Assembly (NCBI GenBank): GCA_963783355.1
Contig: CAWANF010000007.1
Coordinates: 310,001 to 374,000, forward strand
Direction of reading: 5' to 3'
From: CAWANF01 sp963783355
Lineage (GTDB): Bacteria > Bacteroidota > Rhodothermia > Balneolales > DATFMH01
DNA: 64,000 bases
The position numbers and the translations under genes were made by a program. This document shows positions 44,602 through 53,269 of this stretch, piece by piece. Under the pieces are notes generated by a model, which searched no databases, was not told the origin of the DNA, and saw only the letters and a list, made by a program, of their open reading frames with translations. Every line of letters starts with the position of its first letter. Position 1 is the first letter of the stretch.

Positions 44602-45055
44602 ATGATATAGCTAATGAGTTAGTAATCCTGTTATACGTATGAGATTCCCGCGTATTAATAATACGTACATCAAAGGCGATCCGGATTGAAAAACGCCTAT
44701 ACCGTATTCCATCCATAACGGCAACGCAGCTGAACCTCAGCAATCACAAATACCATCTATATTAAATATTTTAATATTTAATCATTACCCGAACTGACAA
44801 CCAACCTATTTTATATTGTGTTATCACGTACAATCAAGTTTTTATAATCAGAGAGAGACAGACCTGGTATTTGTGTTATTAATGCTAAAAAAAACGGCGG
44901 GAATAATTATTTATTTTGGGACCTGTTTGGGAATAATTTTTCAGGGCTTTTCCATCTTTAGTATTTTCAATATCATATACCTAATACAGACAAAATATAA
45001 ATTACTAAAAAGGATTTTCAACCATTTCTTGAATGGTTATCCCGGCAATATTGGA
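44602..45055. other. Intergenic stretch without a credible gene
   Basis: About 450 bases. It contains the start of a 109-codon plus-strand ORF (44,816-45,145) that runs through the terminator at 45,058-45,085 and has no family features. The promoter of the cytochrome operon should lie at the left. Confidence 0.45.
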
Positions 45056-45057
45056 TA

Positions 45058-45085
45058 TAAAAAAAGCCCTCTCATGAAAAAGGGC
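45058..45085 (-). terminator. Terminator for the small membrane-protein gene
   Basis: Arms GCCCT (45,066-45,070) and AGGGC (45,081-45,085), followed on the minus strand by seven T residues. It lies about 85 bases past the stop at 45,172. Confidence 0.6.
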
Positions 45086-45171
45086 ATTGGGTCTTTACTT
45101 TTCAATAAACAAGAAATAGAATTTCAAAATTTTAGGTTTGATTAAAAACAATTTCCTGAAATTATCCTTGT

Positions 45172-45375
45172 TTAAAATTTTGCAGGTCTCATTTTTAAAT
45201 AACTTTCAGCCAGATGATGATCGGAAAGCGCTTTTTTAGGCATTTGAAATGAATGGCTATTATATTCCCGCGATGTATTAACATTCAAACGATTACATCC
45301 CGTCCAATCAATAAAAACCAAAATCAATAGTATCACCGCTAATACGATAGCGGGTAGTGACGACTTAATTTTCAT
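45172..45375 (-). CDS. Small membrane-anchored protein of unknown function
   Basis: This 67-residue product has one hydrophobic N-terminal segment (about 7-25, ending DWTGC) and a polar tail (SHSFQMPKKALSDHHLAESYLKM). AGGAGGGG lies 5 bases upstream of its ATG, one of the best ribosome-binding sites in the window, and a terminator follows. Both support a real gene. I do not recognise a family. The Cys at residue 27 could be a lipobox Cys, though DWTGC is a poor fit. Confidence 0.6.
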   Translation of the reverse strand: MKIKSSLPAIVLAVILLILVFIDWTGCNRLNVNTSREYNSHSFQMPKKALSDHHLAESYLKMRPAKF

Positions 45376-45496
45376 AACCCCTCCTATATAAACAAATGCA
45401 GTTAGCTATAAATAACCTAAATAAAAAAATGACAAATACAAGACTGAAAAAATAAAACTTAACTGTTTTTACATAATTTGCAGAGGGTTACACCGT

Positions 45497-45802
45497 TTAA
45501 TCCAGGGACGTATCACAAACTTTAATTTGTCGCCAGGATGATTTGAAACGCTCCAGGAAGGCCAGATGAACGGGATTTTTCAGATAGGCATTTAGTCCGG
45601 CTCTGTCATTAAAAAAAGCATGCAGGCTCATAGCGTAATCATTGTCAACCACATCCCGATCTACGCCAACTGGTGCCCCGGCGTGAATATTAACAACGGT
45701 TTCGATAGTGCCCAAATCTTCAATTATAGATTTTTTAATATCCCGGGCAATAGAGGAATCTGCATCCTCTTTCAAATAAATAAATACAGAATGAAGTATC
45801 AT
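45497..45802 (-). CDS. Dabb (stress-responsive A/B barrel) family protein
   Basis: The 101-residue protein opens MILHSVFIYLKEDADSS and contains SIIEDLGTIETVVNIHAGAPV, DNDYAMSLHAFFNDRAGLNAYLKNPVHLAFLERF. The N-terminal H.V...L and the Y..HP.H....F spacing are typical of the ferredoxin-like dimeric A/B barrel Dabb family. Function not known; some relatives are enzymes, others stress-induced. Single gene. Confidence 0.9.
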   Translation of the reverse strand: MILHSVFIYLKEDADSSIARDIKKSIIEDLGTIETVVNIHAGAPVGVDRDVVDNDYAMSLHAFFNDRAGLNAYLKNPVHLAFLERFKSSWRQIKVCDTSLD

Positions 45803-45932
45803 GATTTTTAATTTCTTGACAGTTTATTAACGAGTTCTGCAGAATATAGAAAATTATCTGCCTTATTTTATACGCAATAGATCACGGCTATCGATATTTC
45901 AAAATTTTTCTGACGCATTGAAGTTCTCGTTG

Positions 45933-45940
45933 TATCTTTG
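45933..45940 (+). promoter_or_regulatory. Bacteroidetes-type -7 element upstream of queA
   Basis: TATCTTTG matches the TAnnTTTG element and is followed by CG, 40 bases before the queA ATG. A TTG upstream is at a poor distance, so the -33 part is unclear. Confidence 0.45.
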
Positions 45941-45979
45941 CGTCCAAAAGTGAAAACACAACAGATTATTTTAGGTTTA

Positions 45980-46975
45980 ATGAATTTCACACTCTCTGAT
46001 TTCGATTACGAATTACCTGACGAATTGATTGCCCAGCAACCGGCTCATCCCAGGGATCATGCCAGGCTGCTTGTCTATGATCGGTCAACAAACACCATAA
46101 CCGACGATTATTTCTATAACCTGCTGAAATATCTGCCTTCCGAATCAACACTCGTTGTGAATAACAGTAAAGTGGAGAAAGCTCGCTTGTTATTTGATAG
46201 GAAAGAAGTTTTCATCGTCCAGGCCAGGAACAACAATACTGTGGAAGCAATGGTCCGACCGGGAAAAAAATTTCGTTTGGGAGATACGATCGATCTGGCC
46301 GATACGATATCCGCCGAGGTCACCCATATCGCTGATGACGGGCTCCGCACTCTTATTTTCAACAAAGATTTAGATCACCCTGATTTTGATCCTTATCGAA
46401 GGACTCCATTTCCGCCTTACATACGTCAGAATGAAAAACTGGCATCGGAATACCAGACGGTCTATGCCAGGGATCCTGGGAGTAAAGCAGCCCCGACTGC
46501 CGGACTTCATTTTACCGAAAAATTACTGGCCGAATTGCAAAAAGCCGGCATTTCAAAAGCCGAAGTAACCCTGCACGTCGGATTGGGCACGTTTGCGCCG
46601 GTTAAAACGGAAAATATTGAAGAACATCACCTGCACAGCGAATGGTTCGAAATCGATCAGAAAACCGCTGATTTGTTGAATGGATCAAAACACCTTACTG
46701 CAGTAGGAACAACGAGTGTGAGAGTACTGGAAAGTTCTGTTGGCAACAACCGGCATTTCGAACCGGTTCAAAAAAATACCGGGATCTTCATTAAACCGGG
46801 ATATCAATTCAAAGCAGTCGACAGCCTGATCACCAATTTTCACTTACCGAAAAGCACGCTGCTTATGCTCGTTGCTGCTTTTATGGGATATGAACCCATG
46901 CGCAAGGTATATGAACATGCCATCAAAGAACAATACCGCTTTTATTCATTCGGCGACGCCATGTTGATTCAGTGA
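45980..46975 (+). CDS. queA: S-adenosylmethionine:tRNA ribosyltransferase-isomerase
   Basis: QueA makes epoxyqueuosine in tRNA from AdoMet. The protein begins FTLSDFDYELPDELIAQQPAHPRDHARLL and shows PPYIRQ, YQTVYARDPGSKAAPTAGLHFTEKLL, EVTLHVGLGTFAPVKTENIEEHHLHSEWF and the C-terminal LPKSTLLMLVAAFMG and YRFYSFGDAMLI blocks. Length is 331 residues. The ATG at 45,980 is the homology start; the frame opens earlier at a TTG. It ends in a large heptad array. Confidence 0.96.
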   Translation: MNFTLSDFDYELPDELIAQQPAHPRDHARLLVYDRSTNTITDDYFYNLLKYLPSESTLVVNNSKVEKARLLFDRKEVFIVQARNNNTVEAMVRPGKKFRLGDTIDLADTISAEVTHIADDGLRTLIFNKDLDHPDFDPYRRTPFPPYIRQNEKLASEYQTVYARDPGSKAAPTAGLHFTEKLLAELQKAGISKAEVTLHVGLGTFAPVKTENIEEHHLHSEWFEIDQKTADLLNGSKHLTAVGTTSVRVLESSVGNNRHFEPVQKNTGIFIKPGYQFKAVDSLITNFHLPKSTLLMLVAAFMGYEPMRKVYEHAIKEQYRFYSFGDAMLIQ

Positions 46976-46982
46976 ACAGTGA

Positions 46983-47080
46983 GCAATTAGCAATTAGCAA
47001 TGAGCAATGAGCAATGAGCAATGAGCAATGAGCAATGAGCAATGAGCAATGAGCAATGAGCAATGAGCAATGAGCAATGA
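46983..47080. repeat. Heptanucleotide tandem array: (GCAATTA)2(GCAATGA)12
   Basis: Two GCAATTA units (46,983-46,996) are followed by twelve perfect GCAATGA units (46,997-47,080). Flanking AGTGAAC words (46,967-46,980) have complements (CTGTTCACTG) at 47,119-47,128, so the array sits in a loop between inverted arms, in the convergent junction of queA and the next gene. Confidence 0.95.
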
Positions 47081-47153
47081 GCAAAACTGACGAACATCCT
47101 GTCACAAGTCAAATTTTTTCTGTTCACTGTTTACTGTTTATTGACAATCACTG

Positions 47154-48011
47154 TTAACTGCCCTTAAGGTTTCGGTTCAGAAACATTAAAGTGCGATTCC
47201 AGGCATCTTCTGCTGCCAGTTTATTATACCTTGTTCCCGATGGATTCGCAAAAGCATGGGATGCATCAGGGTAAATTTTGACCTGCACATCGCCACCTAA
47301 AGAATCGAGTGTGGATTTAAATTTTTCAATGGTAGCCTTAGGAATGCTGGGATCTTCCCCGCCAAAGAAACCATAAATGGGCATTTTCAGCGTTTTGAGC
47401 TCTTTAGCATCGGTCACAAGCTGACCATAATAGATGACCGTTGCATCTATTTTATCCGGCATAGCCAAAGCGGTACGAAGTGACCAGCCTCCTCCAAAAC
47501 ACCAGCCGATCACACCGGTTTTCGTAATAGTAAAATGATCATGAAGATAGGAATAAGCCTGTTTCAAATTGGAAATCCCATTTTCGGGATGATTCATCGC
47601 ATTTCGCATAAGTTCCATGGCCTGTTCAGGTTTTTCCGCCGATTTTCCGTTATATAAATCTACTGCCAAAGCGACATATCCTTCACCGGCCAGCTGATCA
47701 GCCATCGATTCAATATTTTTATTTAAACCCCACCATTCATGAATAACAATCATAGCCGGTAGTGAATCATTTGGTGCATCAGGGTGAGCAAGATACCCGG
47801 TGATTTTCGTCCCGTCTACGGTCGCATATTCGACACGCTCAGATTTTACCGGGCCCTGGGGTTCCTTTAATGATTCAGCGTTTGCAACAGGTACATCATT
47901 TTTATGCTGCTCCGCCATTTCATCTACATAATCTTTTTTTGTATTCTTCTTTCCGCAAGCAAATAGTAACATCGATATCAGAATTAATAATCCAATTTTT
48001 TTCATTTCCAT
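47154..48011 (-). CDS. Dienelactone-hydrolase-family lipoprotein
   Basis: The 285-residue protein starts with a lipoprotein signal (MLLFAC). The alpha/beta-hydrolase core has AMIVIHEWWGLNKNIE, the nucleophile elbow GWCFGGGWSLRTAL (Cys), then FGGEDPSIP and PDASHAF supplying the Asp and His of the triad. This is the dienelactone hydrolase family, here secreted and lipidated. Substrate unknown; the Cys nucleophile is standard for the family. AGAGG lies 6 bases before the first ATG at 48,011. Confidence 0.9.
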   Translation of the reverse strand: MEMKKIGLLILISMLLFACGKKNTKKDYVDEMAEQHKNDVPVANAESLKEPQGPVKSERVEYATVDGTKITGYLAHPDAPNDSLPAMIVIHEWWGLNKNIESMADQLAGEGYVALAVDLYNGKSAEKPEQAMELMRNAMNHPENGISNLKQAYSYLHDHFTITKTGVIGWCFGGGWSLRTALAMPDKIDATVIYYGQLVTDAKELKTLKMPIYGFFGGEDPSIPKATIEKFKSTLDSLGGDVQVKIYPDASHAFANPSGTRYNKLAAEDAWNRTLMFLNRNLKGS

Positions 48012-48228
48012 GATGGGCCTCTCTTCATTATTTCCTCCATATTTTCAAATAGCAAACTATCAATATTTTACCATTTTATAAATAAGGAAATAAGTTTTGA
48101 AGCCAAAATGAAGAAATTTTATAACGTTATTGAAACAATGCTAAACCATTCATGGTTCATATTAGATGGATATAATGAATTTGGCTGATCAGAAACACTC
48201 CCAATCCTGAATTATTGTCCAAATCCTT

Positions 48229-48762
48229 ATGAATGAACACTCCATTTTACCATCAAATAGTTTAATCATTTTAATAATGATGCTTTTTTTGGTGAACGCC
48301 TGTAATAAATCCAGTAAAAACCATGCTTCTGGACGACAATTACATCGACACAGGTTTGAATTACGTCCGAATAGAGGTGATGCCGGGATGGGACATCGTG
48401 TACTAAGTTATGATATAACCAATCGAACAGATTCTGTTATCATTTTGTATGGCTATCCAAATATTGTGTTACTGGATTCGTTGAAGAAACCGGTTAAAAA
48501 TGTGAAGGTATTGAAATCGGAAGGAACATATTTTCAGGTGTTTAAAAAACCTGAAAAAATCAGCATCTATCCGGATAGTTCCGCAACCATGCAAATTGAA
48601 TATGACGTTATTCGCCATTATGACTGGCCCTGCCCAAAGGTTTCATATATTGAAATTTCACTTCCGGGCGATACCAGTACTTATACATTCGCGAAAACCT
48701 TCAATCCATGTGGTAAAAATATTCAGGTGACTCCTGTTAGAAAAAGGCACACATTCCCCTGA
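48229..48762 (+). CDS. Lipoprotein with DUF4232-like domain
   Basis: The 177-residue protein has a lipoprotein signal (LFLVNAC, about residue 25). The mature part has the DUF4232 pattern: GDAGMGHRVLSYDITNRTDSVIILYGYPNIVLLDS, with the A.G.....Y.ITN.....I.LYGYP.I..LD order. Two Cys in the second half (WPCPKV and FNPCGK) could form a disulfide. Function is unknown in the family. The gene is divergent from the hydrolase-like gene, about 220 bases away. Confidence 0.75.
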   Translation: MNEHSILPSNSLIILIMMLFLVNACNKSSKNHASGRQLHRHRFELRPNRGDAGMGHRVLSYDITNRTDSVIILYGYPNIVLLDSLKKPVKNVKVLKSEGTYFQVFKKPEKISIYPDSSATMQIEYDVIRHYDWPCPKVSYIEISLPGDTSTYTFAKTFNPCGKNIQVTPVRKRHTFP

Positions 48763-48822
48763 ACAGAGTTGTGCAAACGCTGCTTTTCTTAAGCCCGGCT
48801 GAACTAATATTTCTATAAAATT

Positions 48823-48849
48823 TAATTTTTTAATGATTTCAGCCGATAC
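48823..48849 (+). promoter_or_regulatory. Sigma-28-like promoter for the unknown gene at 48,882
   Basis: TAATTTTT, 11 bases, then GCCGATAC. The consensus is TAAAGTTT-N11-GCCGATAA. It lies 32 bases before the ATG. Confidence 0.55.
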
Positions 48850-48881
48850 CTGTACAAAGGGAGATTCTAAAGGAAAACGAT

Positions 48882-49340
48882 ATGAATTTTGATGCGTTAT
48901 ACAGAGAGCCTATTCCGGGAGTGCATTCTTCAGAGGGCACGAACGTTTCGTCAAACAGGGAACATTACAAACCCGGTTCGATAACCTACGAAGCCAATCA
49001 GGCCGAACCCGAAATAGATCCTGAAGAGAAAAAAGAAAAAAGTAATGAATCAAAAGAAATTCTGGAATATCATGAAGAAGATGAGTCAGGTGACCTTTTC
49101 CTGTTAACCAAACACCCGGGTTTCCCGTTGTTTCTTGCTCTTTATTTTCGGCATTTTGATATGCAGGTTGAAGAAATAAAAAGACTGATTCGGGACCAAA
49201 GGGGGATTACCGATAATTTCGCATATCCAAAATTTTCTATGTCTTATCTTCTGTACCAGGCCAAACGGTTGGATTCATATCTGGAAACACTCTACTATTT
49301 TGCCGATTACCCCGGACAAAAATTCAGCGGACTTTTTTAA
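48882..49340 (+). CDS. Unknown protein in the flagellar regulon
   Basis: The 152-residue product has a polar, acidic, probably disordered first half (about 1-70, with EIDPEEKKEKSNESKEILEYHEEDE) and a helical, aromatic second half (FPLFLALYFRHFDMQVEEIKRLIRDQRG, then SMSYLLYQAKRLDSYLETLYYF). No signal peptide or family was recognised. A sigma-28-like promoter and its position next to the flagellin cluster suggest a late-flagellar role, for example as an export chaperone or motility regulator. It overlaps the convergent histidine kinase gene by 4 bases at their 3' ends. Confidence 0.7.
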   Translation: MNFDALYREPIPGVHSSEGTNVSSNREHYKPGSITYEANQAEPEIDPEEKKEKSNESKEILEYHEEDESGDLFLLTKHPGFPLFLALYFRHFDMQVEEIKRLIRDQRGITDNFAYPKFSMSYLLYQAKRLDSYLETLYYFADYPGQKFSGLF

Positions 49341-50569
49341 TCTGCAATTAAGGGGAGATGAAACTTAAACGTCGATCCTATTCCGGGTTTACTCTCTACG
49401 GAAATGCGTCCACCCAAAATATGTGCAAACATATTACTGATTGCCAGGCCGAGTCCGGATGAGCACCATTCCGCTTCATCATTTTCCAGGCCACGATGAT
49501 AGGATTGAAAGATTGCATCCATTTTTTCCTGTGAAATACCATAACCATCGTCTTTGACCAAAAGCAGAATTTCGTTTTCAGAAGTACTTATCATAACTTC
49601 GATATTACCTTCGGCAGGCGTATATTTTATGGAATTGCTTACCAGGTTATATACGATACGTTTTGTTTTAATGATATCCACTTCCACAAATACCGGTTCA
49701 TATGAGGGAGAATAGGAAAGACTTATCTTTTTACTGTGGGCCAGCGGTTCCATTAATTCCAGAACTTCCTTAACCAGCCAGTTTAGCTCTACTTCTACTT
49801 TCGTTATCGAAATACGATCATTCACATAAACTAATAAGTCATTAATCTGGCCTACAACCTCCGACATGTCACTCAGGCCTGTTTCGATTTTTTCGAAGTA
49901 TTGATTAACCCGGGGATCATTGTAACCCATCTTTAGTTTTGTTCCAAGTAAATTCAGATAACCGGAGACAGCAAGCAGTGGAGATTTCAAATCGTGAGTG
50001 ATCATATTCAACAATTTGCGGCTTCTCTGCTGCCAATGACGGAATTGAACTTTTTTTTGCTCTAATTGAACTTTTTCTTTTTTGATCCGGGAAGATTTTA
50101 TATCCAAAGCCAGCTCACGATTTATTATATCTACGTAAGCTGCTGCCACATCATTAAAATAGTCATTTCTCTGCCATCCGGGTACATCCAGTTTAACATA
50201 ACCCAGGACATATTTACCTATCACTATGGGATAGCAAATTGAATCTTTATAATTGAGAATACGGCCTGTTAACAACCTGTTTTCATCAATACCATCTGTA
50301 AACTCCAATTTTTTAACATCACCAATAGATATGATGGGCAGATCATATTCGGCAATAAGCACCAGCATGGCACCAGAAGCCAAAAAACGATTCACAAGTT
50401 TTTGCAAGTGATGAGATAACTCATTAATGGACAAACTTTTGAAATCCAATAAACTATGTACCATACCCATGCGCTCTTTATTTTCGCGCAACTGTACATA
50501 TTTTATCACATTCAAGGATGCAGAATACCCCGCCCCCTGACTCTCTGAAAGTATTGGTAGTAACGACAT
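49337..50569 (-). CDS. Soluble histidine kinase with GAF-like sensor part
   Basis: The 410-residue protein has no membrane segment. Residues about 35-165 resemble a GAF domain (YPIVIGKYVLGYVKLDVPG). A coiled coil leads to the H-box MITHDLKSPLLAVSGYLN (phosphoacceptor His about 196). The ATP-binding part has LVSNSIKYTPAEGNI (N), VKDDGYGIS (G1) and SSGLGLAISN (G2). The gene lies divergent from the flagellins, and an NtrC-type regulator closes the other side of the cluster at 56,054. A FlrB/FlrC- or FleS/FleR-like pair is possible but is inferred. Confidence 0.88.
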   Translation of the reverse strand: MSLLPILSESQGAGYSASLNVIKYVQLRENKERMGMVHSLLDFKSLSINELSHHLQKLVNRFLASGAMLVLIAEYDLPIISIGDVKKLEFTDGIDENRLLTGRILNYKDSICYPIVIGKYVLGYVKLDVPGWQRNDYFNDVAAAYVDIINRELALDIKSSRIKKEKVQLEQKKVQFRHWQQRSRKLLNMITHDLKSPLLAVSGYLNLLGTKLKMGYNDPRVNQYFEKIETGLSDMSEVVGQINDLLVYVNDRISITKVEVELNWLVKEVLELMEPLAHSKKISLSYSPSYEPVFVEVDIIKTKRIVYNLVSNSIKYTPAEGNIEVMISTSENEILLLVKDDGYGISQEKMDAIFQSYHRGLENDEAEWCSSGLGLAISNMFAHILGGRISVESKPGIGSTFKFHLPLIAD

Positions 50570-50896
50570 TTATTTTAACCCAAATATTCTAAAACCTCGA
50601 CCAATATATCATTTTCAGAGAATTGTAAAAGTTTATTAAGGGTATTAATAGACACAAAAAGCCAAAATAGTGCAATATTCGTATTAATTACTCTATACAT
50701 GTATATATATGGATTTAGAGAACCCTCATCGTTTTTCATAAACGCCCCCAATAAATACAATATAAATTACTGTAAATATTGCAATTAATAACACGTCCTA
50801 AAATTTAATACAAAAAAAATTTAAGGTTCGTACAATTGTTTCGATAACTAATCCAAGAGTTACACAATTTCAAAATTCAAATATTGAGGTATAGAA
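50570..50896. other. Divergent promoter region, histidine kinase and flagellin
   Basis: About 327 bases; it holds the flagellin sigma-28-like promoter (50,822-50,847) and presumably the kinase promoter. A 61-codon minus ORF (50,575-50,760) lacks features and is not accepted. Confidence 0.5.
50822..50847 (+). promoter_or_regulatory. Sigma-28-like flagellin promoter
   Basis: TAAGGTTC, 10 bases, then TTCGATAA. The spacing is the same as at 52,859-52,884, one shorter than the enteric consensus. It lies 49 bases before the flagellin ATG. Confidence 0.75.
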
Positions 50897-51769
50897 ATGG
50901 CTTTTGGAGATATTTCAAGAATTAACACAAACCTTCAGTCGATGAGCGCCCAGCTCTCGCTGAACAACATCAATCAACAGCTGGCGAAGAACCAAATGGA
51001 ATTATCCACGGGTCTTCGCATCAACAAAGCGGAAGATGATTCTGCCGGATTTTCCATCGCATCGAAATTAAGCGGCAAGCTGGCCGGTATGAACCAGGCT
51101 ATGCAAAACATCGGGGATGCCAAATCGGTTCTCAACATTGCAGAAACGGGTGTCAACACCATCATGGATACTCTGATTCAAATGAAAAGTAAAGCCACTC
51201 AAGGTGCCAACGGTACTCTTGGATCTGATGAACGCGGGTATATTAAGAGTCAAATCGAAGCTTTAGGTACTGAAATCAATAATGTCGCCACGACTACAAA
51301 ATATCAAGATACCAATTTACTGGACGGTTCGGCTAGTAGTATGACTTTCCAGGTCGGCGATTCCAGCAGTGATACCAAAAGCGTATCCATTGCCGACAGC
51401 TCCATCGCGGGTTTATTCGGTAGTGCCGGTTCCGAAGTAGCAACAAAAACCAATGCAAGTTTTACGCTTACCGATTCAAACGCCACTACTTTTAATTCTT
51501 TATTAACCGACATCAATAGTGCCATCAATACATTAGCCGGTACTACGAACCAATTAGGTATCGATCAAAACGACCTGACTATTCGTCAAAACAACTTGTC
51601 ACAGGCTATCGTTAGCAACAGCGCGGCTAAAAGCCGTATCATGGACGCCAACTTTGCCCAGGTTAAGAGTGATTCTGTTCGCCTGCAAATCCTGCAACAA
51701 ACCGCTACGGCTGCATTGACCCAGGCAAATGCCAGCCCACAATCAGTCCTCTCAATCCTGAAAGGCTAA
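50897..51769 (+). CDS. Flagellin 1
   Basis: The 290-residue flagellin has the conserved D0/D1 ends: N-terminal INTNLQSMSAQLSLNNINQQL, STGLRINKAEDDSAGFSIASKL, and C-terminal AKSRIMDANFAQVKSDSVRLQ, ILQQTATAALTQANASPQSVL. The variable middle (about 125-215) is short and rich in Ser and Thr, so it could carry O-glycans. An AGG-type site (GAGGTATAGAA) precedes the ATG. It is transcribed from the sigma-28-like promoter just upstream. Flagellin 2 follows after 39 bases with no terminator. Confidence 0.95.
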   Translation: MAFGDISRINTNLQSMSAQLSLNNINQQLAKNQMELSTGLRINKAEDDSAGFSIASKLSGKLAGMNQAMQNIGDAKSVLNIAETGVNTIMDTLIQMKSKATQGANGTLGSDERGYIKSQIEALGTEINNVATTTKYQDTNLLDGSASSMTFQVGDSSSDTKSVSIADSSIAGLFGSAGSEVATKTNASFTLTDSNATTFNSLLTDINSAINTLAGTTNQLGIDQNDLTIRQNNLSQAIVSNSAAKSRIMDANFAQVKSDSVRLQILQQTATAALTQANASPQSVLSILKG

Positions 51770-51808
51770 TCCATTAAATAACATCAAGATTTAGAAAGAG
51801 GTATAGAA

Positions 51809-52756
51809 ATGGCTTTTGGAGATATTTCAAGAATTAACACAAATCTTCAGTCGATGAGCGCCCAGCTCTCGCTGAACAACATCAATCAACAGCTTGCAAA
51901 GAACCAAATGGAATTGTCCACCGGTCTTCGCATCAACAAAGCTGAAGACGACTCTGCCGGTTTTTCCATCGCATCGAAATTAAGCGGTAAACTGGCAGGT
52001 ATGAACCAGGCTATGCAAAACATCGGGGATGCCAAATCGGTTCTCGATATCGCCGAAACCGGCACCAATACTATCATGGATACTCTTATCCAGATGAAAA
52101 GCAAAGCAACCCAGGCTGCCAACGATACCCTTGGAGATACCGAACGCGGATACATCGGCCAGCAATTAATGGCACTGGCGAAATCCATCAACAATGTTGC
52201 CACGACAACCAGCTACCAGGGAACGAATTTGTTGTCCGGAGATCCTACCGCTGCCGATGGTACCGGTAGTGCAAGCATGACGTTCCAGGTCGGTGATACC
52301 AGTACTGATACTAAATCCGTCTCGATCGGCAGTTTAGCTAATAACACGTTATTTGCCGATTTGAAAAGTGGTACACCAACCATTACCGGGATAACCATCA
52401 ATGGCACAGGCGACACACCGGCTGGAACAGCATATGGAACGCTGACCATCGACACCAGTACAGCAACAGCCGCTTCATATCGCTCATTTATCAGCGAGAT
52501 TGACAAAGCTATCTCAACAGTTGCTACCACAACGAACCAGTTAGGTATCGATCAAAATGACCTGACCATTCGCCAAAACAACCTGTCACAATCTATCGTG
52601 AGCAACAGCGCAGCTAAAAGCCGCATTATGGATGCTAACTTTGCCCAGGTTAAAAGTGATTCTGTCCGCCTGCAAATCCTGCAACAAACTGCTACTGCAG
52701 CCCTTACCCAGGCAAACGCCAGCCCGCAATCAGTATTATCCATTCTCAAGGGATAA
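51809..52756 (+). CDS. Flagellin 2
   Basis: The 315-residue paralogue shares about the first 95 and the last 75 residues almost exactly with flagellin 1, down to synonymous bases over long stretches. The central part (about 130-240, TPTITGITINGTGDTPAGTA) is longer and unrelated. No separate promoter fits in the 39-base gap, so the two are probably cotranscribed, ending at the terminator 52,775-52,812. Both have GAGGTATAGAA before the ATG. Confidence 0.95.
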   Translation: MAFGDISRINTNLQSMSAQLSLNNINQQLAKNQMELSTGLRINKAEDDSAGFSIASKLSGKLAGMNQAMQNIGDAKSVLDIAETGTNTIMDTLIQMKSKATQAANDTLGDTERGYIGQQLMALAKSINNVATTTSYQGTNLLSGDPTAADGTGSASMTFQVGDTSTDTKSVSIGSLANNTLFADLKSGTPTITGITINGTGDTPAGTAYGTLTIDTSTATAASYRSFISEIDKAISTVATTTNQLGIDQNDLTIRQNNLSQSIVSNSAAKSRIMDANFAQVKSDSVRLQILQQTATAALTQANASPQSVLSILKG

Positions 52757-52774
52757 TAGCTGACTACTTTTATC

Positions 52775-52812
52775 AAAAAGGAAGGGGGTTATTTACTCTC
52801 TTCCTTTTTTTT
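52775..52812 (+). terminator. Terminator after the flagellins
   Basis: Arms AAAAAGGAAG (52,775-52,784) and CTTCCTTTTT (52,800-52,809) with a 15-base loop, running into eight T residues. Confidence 0.88.
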
Positions 52813-52858
52813 CCGGCTATTAAAAACATCCGATTACAAAAAATAATCCGGGAAAACT

Positions 52859-52884
52859 TAAGGTTTTCCTTTAATGGCCGATAA
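52859..52884 (+). promoter_or_regulatory. Sigma-28-like promoter for fliS-fliD
   Basis: TAAGGTTT, 10 bases, then GCCGATAA, the full -10 consensus of sigma-28. It lies 31 bases before the fliS ATG, so the two are tightly spaced. Confidence 0.85.
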
Positions 52885-52915
52885 TACACGTATTGTAAAT
52901 AGTATAGGCATATAA

Positions 52916-53269
52916 ATGAGTAATATTATGAACAACCCAGTACAAGATTACCAAAGACAAGAGATTTTAAGCGCTTCACCAACCAAACTCATTTCCATAT
53001 TATACGACTTTGCAATTCAGGCTTGTTATCAAAACGATGCCGGCAAGTTGCAGAATGTAATGGACCAGCTTATCAAATCCCTGAATTTTGATTATGAGTT
53101 AGCCGACTCTCTCTATGATATTTATGAATACTGCAAGCGGCAAGCTAAAAAGCACGAATTTGAAGTCGCCCGTATCCTGATTGAAGACCTCCGGGATACC
53201 TGGAACGATCATGTTCTGAGTTCTGAAAATAAAACGCCACAATTGGCAAAAAATGGATATTTGGTATGA
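52916..53269 (+). CDS. fliS: Flagellin chaperone FliS
   Basis: The 117-residue protein contains the FliS pattern DYQRQEILSASPTKLISILYDFAIQACYQ and an all-helical remainder with ADSLYDIYEYCKRQAKKHEFEVARILIEDLRDTWN. FliS binds the flagellin C-terminus and prevents early polymerisation. Its last 4 bases overlap fliD. Directly behind a sigma-28-like promoter. Confidence 0.92.
   Translation: MSNIMNNPVQDYQRQEILSASPTKLISILYDFAIQACYQNDAGKLQNVMDQLIKSLNFDYELADSLYDIYEYCKRQAKKHEFEVARILIEDLRDTWNDHVLSSENKTPQLAKNGYLV

Noticed and set aside
44816..45145. 109-codon hydrophobic ORF
   Set aside because: It runs through a terminator hairpin of the opposite strand, has no ribosome-binding site and resembles random AT-rich sequence.
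46983..47080. CRISPR-like array
   Set aside because: The repeat unit is 7 bases with no spacers and no cas genes; it is a simple tandem repeat.
46923..47105. Repetitive minus-strand ORF (LLIAHCS repeats)
   Set aside because: It is simply the translation of the GCAATGA heptad array; it has no start signal.
50575..50760. 61-codon minus ORF between kinase and flagellin
   Set aside because: It overlaps no conserved feature, has no ribosome-binding site and sits in a promoter region.
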